A stretch of 46,814 bases of DNA from Streptomyces melanogenes (GTDB taxonomy: Bacteria; Actinomycetota; Actinomycetes; Streptomycetales; Streptomycetaceae). The notes under the pieces were generated by a model that did no database searches, was not told where the DNA came from, and worked only from the letters and a program-made list of their open reading frames with translations. The position numbers and the translations under genes are program-made. The stretch lies in contig NZ_BMTS01000039.1 in the NCBI RefSeq assembly GCF_014649795.1, positions 1 through 46,814 on the forward strand. The letters are read 5' to 3'. The first letter of the stretch is position 1; each line of letters opens with the position of its first letter. Below are positions 25,852 to 33,377 of this stretch, piece by piece.

Positions 25852-27287
25852 GCAAGATCTACGAGCTGACCGTGGAAGCATGCGAGCCCGGCGACATCAT
25901 CACCTACCACCCGATGAGACTCGCCGCGGCGCTGCGCATCAAGGACGTCAACCGCCTCGCGGTGGAGACGAACCTCATGGGCGACAAGGCGCTGGTAACC
26001 ATCTACCCCCACGACCCGCTCGCCCGCGTCATCCCCAACCACCCGCAGATGCTGGTCATGGACGACCGCGGCCGCATCTGGATCGGCCGCTACCACAACG
26101 GCCGCCCCTCCCTGCTGCGCCTGTACGACCCTCAGTCCGGCTCCGCGCAGCGCCTGCTGCTGTTCGGCACCACCGGCGCGGGCAAGTCGACCGCCGGGCA
26201 GATCATCCTCGCCGCGATGAAGCGGTCCGGCATCGCCGTGCTGTACGCCGACCTCAAGGGCGGCCAGTCCGCACCGGAAGCGTTCGGCCAGAGCGGGCAC
26301 GGCTCGGACGGCAACGTCGCCTGGCGCGTCACCACCCAGGAAGGCACCATGGCGCAGCTGCGCACCACGTGGCTGACGATGATGGACCGCCAGGAGCGCT
26401 ACTCCCGGATGGGCCGCTCCAAGTTCCTGCGCGACCGGCCCGACCCGCTGATCTACCAGATCGTCGACGAGGCCAACCGCCTGTTGGAGCGGGGCGCTCC
26501 CTACCGGGACGAAGCCACCTTCTACATCAAGGACATCGGCCGCACCGGCCGCTCCCTCGGCATCGGCATCGGCCTGTTCGCCCAGGCCGGCCACCTCGAG
26601 GAGATGGGCGGCTCCGACACACTGCGAGCCATGCTCAAGGAAGGCGAAGTCGTGTTGCTTCGCTGGACCAGCTCGATGATGAAGCAACTGGTCACCGACG
26701 GTCTGCTGCCCACCGGAATGGTCCTCGCCCCGATCCCCAAGTACGCGGGCGAAGCCGACCTCGTCTCGCAGTTCGACGAAGAGCAACAAGACGACGACCT
26801 GCCCGGCACCCAGGGCACCGCGTACAACGTCAACGGCCGCTACCCCAGCTCCAAGATGCGGTTCTGGAGCATCGGCTCCCACATCCCCACCGAGGGCCTG
26901 GACCCGATGGTGCTGGATCTGTACGGACCTGGCGCACCGCCCGAGATCGAGCAGGTCGCCTGGGATCTCATCGGTGATGCCTACGGTCGGCGTCTGGACG
27001 GCATGGCGGCGTACCGGGCCGTCTTCCCCGAGCCCGACGAAGACGAAGAGGGCGAAGACGGCGGGGGCAAGAAGAACGGCTCCGGTGGCAGCCGGGCCGC
27101 TTCCCCGGTCCCGGCCGCAGTGCCCAAGCCCCGCGCGCGCACGCTACGCGACCGCATCCAGGCCGTACTGGACGCGCACGACGACCCGCTGGATGCGCTC
27201 CAGATCCTGGAACTCGTCAACGCCGACGGCGGCCGCGCGGTCAAGCTCGGCAGCGTCCGCAACACCCTGACCGCGATCAGGAACTAA
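25848..27287 (+). CDS. FtsK/HerA-type DNA translocase (conjugal transfer ATPase, TraB-like)
   Basis: 479 residues. RLLLFGTTGAGKSTAGQIIL near residue 105 is the Walker A; PDPLIYQIVDEANRLLERGA near residue 200 the Walker B, with Asp-Glu. IKDIGRTGRSLGIGIGLFAQ carries the sensor-like region typical of FtsK/HerA ATPases. An acidic/Gly-rich linker (DEDEEGEDGGGKKNGSGGS) leads to a C-terminal ~50-residue winged-helix-like unit, RTLRDRIQAVLDAHDDPLDA then KLGSVRNTLTAIRN, a possible DNA-recognition domain like the gamma domain of FtsK. Streptomyces transfer double-stranded plasmid DNA with a single such protein. It has no membrane segment of its own; the coupled upstream gene may supply it. Confidence 0.88.
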   Translation: MSKIYELTVEACEPGDIITYHPMRLAAALRIKDVNRLAVETNLMGDKALVTIYPHDPLARVIPNHPQMLVMDDRGRIWIGRYHNGRPSLLRLYDPQSGSAQRLLLFGTTGAGKSTAGQIILAAMKRSGIAVLYADLKGGQSAPEAFGQSGHGSDGNVAWRVTTQEGTMAQLRTTWLTMMDRQERYSRMGRSKFLRDRPDPLIYQIVDEANRLLERGAPYRDEATFYIKDIGRTGRSLGIGIGLFAQAGHLEEMGGSDTLRAMLKEGEVVLLRWTSSMMKQLVTDGLLPTGMVLAPIPKYAGEADLVSQFDEEQQDDDLPGTQGTAYNVNGRYPSSKMRFWSIGSHIPTEGLDPMVLDLYGPGAPPEIEQVAWDLIGDAYGRRLDGMAAYRAVFPEPDEDEEGEDGGGKKNGSGGSRAASPVPAAVPKPRARTLRDRIQAVLDAHDDPLDALQILELVNADGGRAVKLGSVRNTLTAIRN

Positions 27288-27364
27288 CCCCACCTCCCCC
27301 GCCTCCGGCCGGGCTGACCCCGTATCCCGGGCGGCCGCCCGCCTTCCCGAAGGAGTTCACCACT

Positions 27365-27556
27365 GTGGCGCTGACCGTCTCCCTGGTCCTGTTCGCCGGA
27401 GTCATCGTGCTGGTCCTGCTGCGCACTGGCTACCTGCGGCTGTGGCCCGCCCTCGCCGCTGTCCTGTTCGGCTTCACCCTCGCCTCCACCGGCATGGCCC
27501 CCGCCATCACCAGCACGATCAGCAGCGTCACCGGATGGATCAGCAGCTTCGGATGA
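27365..27556 (+). CDS. small membrane protein
   Basis: 63 residues from GTG 27365, about 8 bases after AAGGAG. Two hydrophobic helices: TVSLVLFAGVIVLVLLRTGY and WPALAAVLFGFTLASTGMAP, with a short polar end. Such peptides accompany translocase genes in Streptomyces transfer operons (spd-like). Function inferred from position only. Confidence 0.65.
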   Translation: MALTVSLVLFAGVIVLVLLRTGYLRLWPALAAVLFGFTLASTGMAPAITSTISSVTGWISSFG

Positions 27557-27656
27557 CCCAAACGTGAAGCCGCCGGAAGCAGCCCGCCCTGGCTCCCCTC
27601 GCGCCCTCCCCGCCTCTACGGCAGTCAGGGCGCACCCGTCCCGAACGGAGAACACC

Positions 27657-28157
27657 ATGGACTTCCATCCCACCGGCCGCCCGATGTCCGACTCCGAGGC
27701 CGCCGCCGAAGCCAAGCGGATCTTCGACGCGAACTTCCGGCACGAGCAGCCGGTACGCCAGTTCCCGACGTCGTTCCGCGACGACTCCCCCGTGCCCGCC
27801 TACGGCGACACCCCGCCCGTCAAGCAGGACGACAAACGCATCGTGCCCGCCTGGGCGGCCGGGATCGCCGTCGCCTCCATCGGCGTCGGCGCCGGGTCCG
27901 TCGGCCTCGGCTGCTGCGCCTGGCTGGTCCTGAAAGGGCTCGCCTCAGTCACCTTGACCGGGGTCTTGATGGTCACCCTGCCGCTCGCCGGCGCCGCGAT
28001 GCTCGCCACCGCCATCGGCGGCGCGATCAGCCGCGCCCGCTCCGCAGTGGCCACAACCATCTACGAAGCCCCGGTCACCCACCACACCCAGATCACCAAC
28101 AACAGCAGCACGCGCGGGATGTTCTTCGCCCGCACCCGCAACGACATCCACCGCTGA
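27657..28157 (+). CDS. membrane protein with polar termini, transfer region
   Basis: 166 residues from ATG 27657 with ACGGAG upstream. The N-terminal 70 residues are polar (SEAAAEAKRIFDANFRHEQP). Two adjacent hydrophobic helices follow, IVPAWAAGIAVASIGVGAGS and SVTLTGVLMVTLPLAGAAML. The end is polar and Thr/Asn-rich (APVTHHTQITNNSSTRG). I cannot name a family with confidence; it is of the type found next to conjugation ATPases in actinobacteria. Confidence 0.65.
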   Translation: MDFHPTGRPMSDSEAAAEAKRIFDANFRHEQPVRQFPTSFRDDSPVPAYGDTPPVKQDDKRIVPAWAAGIAVASIGVGAGSVGLGCCAWLVLKGLASVTLTGVLMVTLPLAGAAMLATAIGGAISRARSAVATTIYEAPVTHHTQITNNSSTRGMFFARTRNDIHR

Positions 28158-28173
28158 CCCGGACGCCCTGCGT

Positions 28174-28213
28174 CGTACTCGAACCCCGCCCACGCGGCCG
28201 GGAGTCGAGTACG
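28174..28213. terminator. hairpin between convergent genes
   Basis: CGTACTCGA (28174-28182) pairs with TCGAGTACG (28205-28213). It sits between the plus-strand gene ending at 28157 and the minus-strand gene ending at 28241, so it may end transcription from both sides. Confidence 0.55.
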
Positions 28214-28240
28214 GGGCAGGCCGCCCGCAGCAGCGCCCGG

Positions 28241-28435
28241 TCAGTCGTCGTCCAGATAAATCAGCAGGCGGCCGTACTCATCGACCTCCGCCTCGTAGAT
28301 CACCCCGCCGACGACCGCGTGGTCGACGACCACCTCGTAGTCCTCTTCGTCGTCGATCCACAGCACGCCGTTGTCGTCTGTGAACGCCGGATAGATCACC
28401 CCGTCGGCGATCACCGAGTCGAACTCCACGCTCAT
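28241..28435 (-). CDS. extremely acidic 64-residue protein with internal repeat
   Basis: ATG 28435 follows a GAGGGGG ribosome site. The protein has about 19 Asp/Glu, one Arg and no Lys. It contains two similar halves: ADGVIYPAFTDDNGVLWIDD and VGGVIYEAEVDEYGRLLIYL. Alternating beta-type hydrophobics in each half suggest a small duplicated beta sheet with an acidic surface. It is the only minus-strand gene inside the 16.8-42 kb plus-strand block. Acidity, size and location on a conjugative element fit a DNA-mimic (anti-restriction-like or anti-nucleoid) protein, but that is inference; no known family is recognised. Confidence 0.65.
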   Translation of the reverse strand: MSVEFDSVIADGVIYPAFTDDNGVLWIDDEEDYEVVVDHAVVGGVIYEAEVDEYGRLLIYLDDD

Positions 28436-28554
28436 CGCGCCCCCTCGCTGCCTTCCCGGCCCTGCCGCCCCAGCCTGACGCACCACCAGGCCCCGGCAAC
28501 AGAGCCCTTCCCATCCCTGCGCCGCCTCACCACCCCTCGAAGGAGAAGCCGACC

Positions 28555-29370
28555 GTGGCTGACCACAACGACCGCCCACAGCTCCCCGACCGGAACCAAG
28601 AACCCCAGCCCACCGACCAGACCGATCAGGATCCCGACTCCACGGTGGTTCCGCATCCGATCGAAGAGCAGGAAGCCCGACGGGCCGCCCTGCGCGCGTG
28701 GTGGGACGACGCCTGGAGCAGCCCCGACGGTGTTCTGTACCGGCGCTGGGAGGACCTGCGCCAGGCCCCCGAGCTCGGCTGGCACCAGATGGCGAACTGG
28801 GTCAAGGCGCTCCTGGCCGTCGCCACCCTCTCCCTCGTCCTTCTGCTCCTGGACAGCGCAGCCACAGTCCTCGCCGACGAGGTCCACCGGCTGCTGACCG
28901 CCGCACCCACGGTGCAGATCGGCACCGACGCCTCCACCGGCGTATGGGCAGTCGTCGACCAGCCGATCCGCTCCTACATCGCCCAGCACTCCACCGGCCT
29001 CACCGTCAGCGGCTCCACCATCTACACCCTCTGGCAAGTCGCCGGCCTGACCGGTCTGATCGGCGGGTTCTTGCGCAGCACTGCCGCCCGCCTCCTGTGG
29101 GTGGCATGGGGCGCCGGAAGCGCCGCCATGATCTGGTCGGCCGCTCCCGCCGACGGCCGCACACTCGCCACTGGGATCGCCGTCCTCGCCTGGAGCATCG
29201 CCTCCGTATTCGCGCTGCGGGGACTGAGCCTGCGCCCGGTCATCGTCACCCACATTCACAACCCGGCCCCCGCGTTCCGGCCCGAAGCCAAGGCCGAGAT
29301 CCACCTCCCGGCCCAGAGCCCGCAGGGCAACGACAGCCCCGACAACGTCCGCCAGTTCCAACAGCGCTGA
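28555..29370 (+). CDS. membrane protein, transfer region
   Basis: 271 residues from GTG 28555, ten bases after GAAGGAGAA. A polar acidic N-terminus (about 75 residues) includes a Trp-rich segment (LRAWWDDAWSS). A membrane helix follows (ALLAVATLSLVLLLLDSAAT), then an extracytoplasmic-looking region, then further helices (LWQVAGLTGLIGGFLRSTAA, LATGIAVLAWSIASVFALRG) and a polar tail rich in Asn and Pro. The topology resembles membrane components of type IV-like or Spd systems in Streptomyces plasmids. Exact function unknown. Confidence 0.7.
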   Translation: MADHNDRPQLPDRNQEPQPTDQTDQDPDSTVVPHPIEEQEARRAALRAWWDDAWSSPDGVLYRRWEDLRQAPELGWHQMANWVKALLAVATLSLVLLLLDSAATVLADEVHRLLTAAPTVQIGTDASTGVWAVVDQPIRSYIAQHSTGLTVSGSTIYTLWQVAGLTGLIGGFLRSTAARLLWVAWGAGSAAMIWSAAPADGRTLATGIAVLAWSIASVFALRGLSLRPVIVTHIHNPAPAFRPEAKAEIHLPAQSPQGNDSPDNVRQFQQR

Positions 29371-29480
29371 CATCCCGTCGGCCCGCCTGGCCCTCGAACG
29401 CCGCCGCGCGCCCGAGGGCTTCACCGGCAGACCGGCCTGCGCACCACCCCCAACACCGCTGATCCGCAAGGAGAGACGTC

Positions 29481-29699
29481 ATGCCACAGACCACCCCGCC
29501 GCAGCCGGTTCAGGGATGGTTCATACCCGCACCGCCCACCGCCGCCTCGAAGCCGGCGATGCCGCTCCTGCTGCGCCTGGTACTGATCGCCGCGGTCATC
29601 CTCGCCGTCGTCCTTGCCTCCCACGCCAGTGCGGACAGGCAGGCCGACACTCCGCCCCAGGGCCCGCCAACCACCACGGTGGCCCCCAACACGCCGTAG
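29481..29699 (+). CDS. small single-pass membrane protein
   Basis: 72 residues from ATG 29481, preceded by AAGGAGAGA. One hydrophobic helix, MPLLLRLVLIAAVILAVVLA, between Pro/Thr-rich ends. Probably a spread-type accessory peptide. A perfect hairpin follows at 29731-29762. Confidence 0.6.
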   Translation: MPQTTPPQPVQGWFIPAPPTAASKPAMPLLLRLVLIAAVILAVVLASHASADRQADTPPQGPPTTTVAPNTP

Positions 29700-29730
29700 C
29701 CGTGGACTACCAGCCGCACAGCACCCCCGT

Positions 29731-29762
29731 GCCCCGCCGGACGGCCACACCGCCGGCGGGGC
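29731..29762 (+). terminator. hairpin terminator
   Basis: GCCCCGCCGG (29731-29740) pairs with CCGGCGGGGC (29753-29762). Confidence 0.65.
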
Positions 29763-29800
29763 GCCGCCGTCTCTGCCCCGATCTGCGGAAGGAATCGCCC

Positions 29801-29908
29801 GTGCTCATCGCCTGCCCGCGCCGCCGGATCGGCCGTCCCCGTCCCTTCCGCCCCGGCCCCCGCTACCCGCAGCGCCCGTCCCGGCTTCCCGGTACCTGGA
29901 GCAGGTGA
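29801..29908 (+). CDS. 35-residue Arg/Pro-rich peptide, translational leader
   Basis: GTG 29801 follows GGAAGGA. The peptide starts VLIACPRRRIGRPRPFRPGP and its TGA overlaps the next ATG (TGATG, 29906-29910). Arg/Pro-rich small proteins occur in Streptomyces plasmid operons; it may act by coupling translation to the RRQRL-type gene. Low-complexity GC-rich sequence could also give such a frame by chance. Confidence 0.4.
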   Translation: MLIACPRRRIGRPRPFRPGPRYPQRPSRLPGTWSR

Positions 29909-30363
29909 TGCCCCGCTCCCACAGGAGGCGCCGCCGTGAGGTGAAGCGGGTGGCGCGTAGCACCGCGATGCTGCCCGAGTACGACCGTGGCGCGGTCCCC
30001 GATGGTTTGGTCACCCGACGCCAGTTACGCGACTTGGGCCTGAGCCCGGGCGGCAACGACGGGCCGGTCGCGGTCCTGCGCTGCAAGTGGTGTTCCTACC
30101 GGCCGCAGTGGTCGTGCACCCACCCCACCCGGGGCTTCCTGCTCCGCGTCGACCTGGCGAAGCCCAAGCGGACACCGACGCTCGCTCAGGAGCGGGCCTT
30201 GGACCAGGCGATGGCCGCTAGGCAGACCTGCTCCGGCTGCGGGAGGCGTTTTTACAGCTGCCTCTCCAAGAAGCTCGGGTGCTGCCTGGAGTGCCACGAC
30301 GGCACACCGGTGGACCCCAGCAGCTACATCACGCCCCCGGCCAAGCACTCGCTGGCCGCCTGA
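29908..30363 (+). CDS. RRQRL-motif zinc-binding protein
   Basis: 151 residues from ATG 29908 (coupled), or 140 from GTG 29941, which has AGGAGG 12 bases upstream. VPDGLVTRRQLRDLGLSPGG is the signature N-terminal segment (here RRQLR). VDLAKPKRTPTLAQERALDQ then AMAARQTCSGCGRRFYSC and GCCLEC form the conserved C-terminal zinc site, and an extra pair, LRCKWCSYRPQWSC, lies in the middle. The family is common on Streptomyces mobile elements; role unknown, probably nucleic-acid or protein binding through zinc. Confidence 0.85.
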   Translation: MPRSHRRRRREVKRVARSTAMLPEYDRGAVPDGLVTRRQLRDLGLSPGGNDGPVAVLRCKWCSYRPQWSCTHPTRGFLLRVDLAKPKRTPTLAQERALDQAMAARQTCSGCGRRFYSCLSKKLGCCLECHDGTPVDPSSYITPPAKHSLAA

Positions 30364-30392
30364 TCAGCGAACCTCCCGAAGGAGAAGCCACC

Positions 30393-30917
30393 GTGGCCCT
30401 GTTCACCCATACCGCCCCGGCTCCCGAGACATGGACGCCGCAGGGCACGCTCGTCTGCCAGCGCTTCCGGGCGCTGGAAGGCGCGACCGTCCTCGTCTAC
30501 ACCGCCGACAGTGACCAGAGCCCCGCGCGCTACGCCACCGCCTGTCTGGGCTGCACCCACCGCGCGGACCGCAACGCCTTGGGCAACGTGATGGTGGAGC
30601 GGGATGCCGCCCAGGCCGCCAACGTCCACGCGGCCGTCTGCAGGGCGCTGCCGCGCGGCGTGCCCGCGCGGCCCACCGACAGCGAGGCCGCGAAGATGAT
30701 CCGCACCCGGCTGTGGGCCCGCCGCTACCGCGCGGCTCCGCACCTGGTGCGCCTGTCCGACTTCATGGCGCTGCGCGTCGACCTCCAGCGCCCCACCGAC
30801 TGGATCAAGGCGCTGCTGAGCGACATCGCGCAGGCCCACCCGGACTTTCTCGCCGTGACGCCCGCTCCCTCGGGGCAGGGCGTCCGTTTCACTGTCCAGC
30901 CCTTCGACCGGTCCTGA
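30393..30917 (+). CDS. hypothetical protein
   Basis: 174 residues from GTG 30393, with GAAGGAGAA about 8 bases upstream. An ACLGCTHRADRN segment near residue 50 has a Cys pair and His that could bind a metal. The C-terminal half has RLWARRYRAAPHLVRLSDFM and DWIKALLSDIAQAHPDFLAV, helix-rich. No family recognised. The next gene begins 5 bases after its stop. Confidence 0.65.
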   Translation: MALFTHTAPAPETWTPQGTLVCQRFRALEGATVLVYTADSDQSPARYATACLGCTHRADRNALGNVMVERDAAQAANVHAAVCRALPRGVPARPTDSEAAKMIRTRLWARRYRAAPHLVRLSDFMALRVDLQRPTDWIKALLSDIAQAHPDFLAVTPAPSGQGVRFTVQPFDRS

Positions 30918-30921
30918 CGCC

Positions 30922-31206
30922 GTGCGCGCGCGAACTGCCTTACTGTTAGCGGCCGCTGTGCCCGTCACGGTCGCGGCGGCCGCCGTCGTCCTCAAGGCCG
31001 GCCACTGGCGGCTTTCCGCAGACCGGTACCGCATCGAGCTCACCTCGCAGCCCCGCCACCACTGCCCCCAGTGCCGCGGTGCTGGCGGCTGGTGGGTGGG
31101 CGGCGCGAACCCGGAGATGGAGGCGTGCGGCTGCTGGGCGTACCGGCCACAGCTGCGTCTTCGGCTTCTGCCGCGGCCCAAGGCCGCCGACGAACCCCCC
31201 TTCTGA
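30922..31206 (+). CDS. small membrane-anchored Cys-rich protein
   Basis: 94 residues from GTG 30922, closely coupled to the previous gene. An N-terminal hydrophobic segment (ALLLAAAVPVTVAAAAVVL) is followed by HHCPQCRGAGGWWVGGANPE then MEACGCW, a DnaJ-type CxxCxGxG zinc knuckle with a second Cys pair. It may be a signal-anchored zinc protein. A perfect 18-bp hairpin follows. Confidence 0.7.
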   Translation: MRARTALLLAAAVPVTVAAAAVVLKAGHWRLSADRYRIELTSQPRHHCPQCRGAGGWWVGGANPEMEACGCWAYRPQLRLRLLPRPKAADEPPF

Positions 31207-31208
31207 CC

Positions 31209-31245
31209 GAGCTCCGCCCCGGCTGTCACAGCCGGGGCGGAGCTC
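31209..31245 (+). terminator. hairpin, perfect 18-bp inverted repeat
   Basis: GAGCTCCGCCCCGGCTGT (31209-31226) and its exact complement (31228-31245) flank a single C. Ends the 30.4-31.2 kb unit. Confidence 0.75.
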
Positions 31246-31326
31246 GCATCACGGGCAGGCCGCAGCATCGGCAAAGAGTCGGCTGCCCCGCTTCCTTCAC
31301 CCATAGCGAGATCAGGAGAACCCAGC

Positions 31327-31833
31327 ATGCAGCATCGTCCCGCCACCTTCGCGGCCCTGCTCGGACTGACCCGCGCCGCCAGCGCGGTCGGCGACTTCTG
31401 GGTGCAGAACGATTTCTGCGCCCGTGTGAAAGGCGCTTCCGACCAGTACCCGGTCACCTACGAGGACCCGGACACGAAGGCGAAGACCGTCCACGGCACG
31501 GCCGATGGCCGCAAGGCGTGCCTGCACCACTGCCTCACCTACACAGTCACCCAGGCCGTCGCCGTCGGCATCGGCGCCCGCTTCCTGGGCATCCGGCTGC
31601 ACCCCGGTGCGGCCGCGGCCGCACTCGCCATCTCCGGGATCACCCACTACGCCGCCGACCGGCGGGTGCCCGGGGGCGTCCTTGAAACACTCGCCTCGAA
31701 GACGGGCAAGGGCGCCTTCTTCGCACTCACCGACCACGGCATCAACGGCGCCTACTGCCTGGATGCTGCCTGGCACCACGCCTGGGAGACGTTTGCCGCG
31801 CTCATCGCGACTACGAAGGCCACCCCACGCTGA
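31327..31833 (+). CDS. DUF3307-like membrane-associated protein
   Basis: 168 residues from ATG 31327. AVGDFWVQNDFCARVKG and DGRKACLHHCLTYTVTQAVA, with GITHYAADR later, resemble the conserved pattern of DUF3307-type proteins (HxxGDFxxQ...H...TY...DR). Hydrophobic stretches VAVGIGARFLGIRLHP and AAAAALAISGITHYA suggest membrane association. It stands as its own unit between two perfect inverted repeats. Function unknown. Confidence 0.55.
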   Translation: MQHRPATFAALLGLTRAASAVGDFWVQNDFCARVKGASDQYPVTYEDPDTKAKTVHGTADGRKACLHHCLTYTVTQAVAVGIGARFLGIRLHPGAAAAALAISGITHYAADRRVPGGVLETLASKTGKGAFFALTDHGINGAYCLDAAWHHAWETFAALIATTKATPR

Positions 31834-31855
31834 GCTGCTCCGGCCGGCTTACTTC

Positions 31856-31892
31856 GGCCCCGCCCCACGTGTCAGCCGTGTGGGGCGGGGCC
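31856..31892 (+). terminator. hairpin terminator, perfect 13-bp stem
   Basis: GGCCCCGCCCCAC (31856-31868) pairs with GTGGGGCGGGGCC (31880-31892). Confidence 0.75.
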
Positions 31893-31946
31893 GGCGGAAA
31901 CCGCCCGGCCACCCGGCCAGGCACCGACCCTTCCCAGGAGGATTAC

Positions 31947-32329
31947 ATGCCCCTCGCCCGCCGCTCCCTGATGGAGGCCGCCGCCGCCCGCTTCGGCTGG
32001 CGCCGCGCCTACGGCGACACCCCCCAGGTCGACGCCTTGCTCACCGAGCAGACCGAGACCGCGTACACCGAGTCTGCCGACCATGCGGCTCTGGCCACCG
32101 CGAAGAACGGCGACGCCTTGCATGTACAGCCGGGCGTCCTGGACGTTCGCGGCCGCGTTCTCGCCGATGTCCTGTTCCTCGAGGGCGTCCTGACCGGTGC
32201 TCGCGCCCGGGGCCTGGCCCCGAGCTCATCGAGCGCCTGGAGGATGCCGTCGACCATGGCCACGAGCTGACCGTGCTGCTCGCGGACACCGTCCGCACCA
32301 CGGCCGCCATCCACGCGGCTGGCCGCTGA
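31947..32329 (+). pseudogene. hypothetical gene with probable one-base frameshift
   Basis: ATG 31947 follows AGGAGG. The frame reads MPLARRSLMEAAAARFGWRR and RVLADVLFLEGVLTGARARG, then near 32219 turns into Ser-rich nonsense (APSSSSAWRMPSTMATS) and stops at 32270. In the neighbouring frame the sequence continues sensibly as ELIERLEDAVDHGHELTVLL then ADTVRTTAAIHAAGR, ending at 32329 just before a terminator. Adding one base in the C-rich run near 32215-32221 would join them into a ~127-residue protein. Either a real mutation or a sequencing error. Function unknown. Confidence 0.6.
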
Positions 32330-32333
32330 GCGC

Positions 32334-32371
32334 CCGGGGCGGCCGCAGGCATACGAACCCGGCCGCCCCGG
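32334..32371 (+). terminator. hairpin terminator, perfect 12-bp stem
   Basis: CCGGGGCGGCCG (32334-32345) pairs with CGGCCGCCCCGG (32360-32371). Confidence 0.75.
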
Positions 32372-32465
32372 AGCAGTCCCTCCCCTTTACAGAACGCATG
32401 ACGCACTGCCCGTTCAGCCCTGGCCGCTCGGGCCGGGGCTCCGCTCCGAGATCAGGTGGCACCTC

Positions 32466-32882
32466 TTGAGCACCGACACCACCGACGAGACGATCCGCTA
32501 CACCGCCGACGTCGTCCTGTTCGCCGCCGGGCACGTCCTGCTGATCGAGCGGGGCTGGGACCCATTCAAGAGCCGGTGGGCCCTGCCCGGCGGCCACGTG
32601 AACACCGGGGAGACCAGCCTGAACGCCTCCGCACGCGAGCTGGAGGAGGAGACCGGCATCACCGTCCCGGCCACCCACCTCCGGCAGGTGGGCGCCTTCG
32701 ACGCCCCCGGCCGTGACCCGCGCGACCGGTACGTCAGCGTCGCCTACACCGCCACCCTGCCCACCCTGGTCCAGCCGACGGCCGGGGACGACGCCACCGC
32801 CGCCCGCTGGTGGCCCCTGGACGCGCTCCCGGACCTCGCGTTCGATCACGCCGAGATCGTTGCGGGCGCCGCGAACCGCTGA
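32466..32882 (+). CDS. Nudix hydrolase
   Basis: 138 residues from TTG 32466. The Nudix box is complete: GGHVNTGETSLNASARELEE then ETGI (about residues 42-65), matching G-x5-E-x7-R-E-x2-E-E-x-G. LIERGWDPFKSRWALPGGHV and AARWWPLDALPDLAFDHAEI are the usual flanking strands. Such enzymes cleave nucleoside diphosphates linked to another group. It may be linked in function to the nucleotidyl-transfer cluster at 38-42.7 kb, but no operon connects them. The start is weak (GGTGG upstream). Confidence 0.92.
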   Translation: MSTDTTDETIRYTADVVLFAAGHVLLIERGWDPFKSRWALPGGHVNTGETSLNASARELEEETGITVPATHLRQVGAFDAPGRDPRDRYVSVAYTATLPTLVQPTAGDDATAARWWPLDALPDLAFDHAEIVAGAANR

Positions 32883-32986
32883 TCCACACCCGCGCAGACG
32901 CGGCGTTTCTCCGTGCCGTCCTGGCCTTCCCAGCCGGGGCGGTCGCGGTGTTCCGCCACGACCAGCGAGAGGAAGGAGAGGCCGTC

Positions 32987-33289
32987 ATGTGGCACTTGGA
33001 GTTTTACGAGGTCGACGTCCCGATACACGACACCAGCCGGGCGCAGCACGGTGTGCACGTCTTCACCGGCAAGGCGTCCTCGGTCGAGGAGGCCCTGGAC
33101 CGCGCCCGCCAGGCATACGACGCGGCGTTCGCCGCGCGGCAGGCCGGACTCGAGGTCCCCGGGCAGCAGGACGGCGGCTGGGGAGCGTGCGGGGTCCGCG
33201 ATGGTTGGGAGCTGGACTGGGCGGCGGCCAACGCCGGCCCCTGGTCCACCCCGGACAGCTCGACTCGCAAGAAGCCGTACGAACTGTAG
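32987..33289 (+). CDS. hypothetical small protein
   Basis: 100 residues from ATG 32987, with GGAAGGAG nine bases upstream. MWHLEFYEVDVPIHDTSR then a helical SSVEEALDRARQAYDAAFAA and a polar C-terminus with WELDWAAANAGPW. It looks like a small alpha/beta fold. Ends at a strong hairpin (33296-33340). Function not recognised. Confidence 0.65.
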   Translation: MWHLEFYEVDVPIHDTSRAQHGVHVFTGKASSVEEALDRARQAYDAAFAARQAGLEVPGQQDGGWGACGVRDGWELDWAAANAGPWSTPDSSTRKKPYEL

Positions 33290-33295
33290 ATACGC

Positions 33296-33340
33296 CCCGA
33301 GGCAGGCGCAAAGGCCTGGTAACCAACCGCCTGCCTCGGG
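33296..33340 (+). terminator. hairpin terminator, perfect 13-bp stem
   Basis: CCCGAGGCAGGCG (33296-33308) pairs with CGCCTGCCTCGGG (33328-33340). Confidence 0.75.
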
Positions 33341-33377
33341 CCACCCATCCCGTACGAGACGAGAGGGAGCCCTCAGT

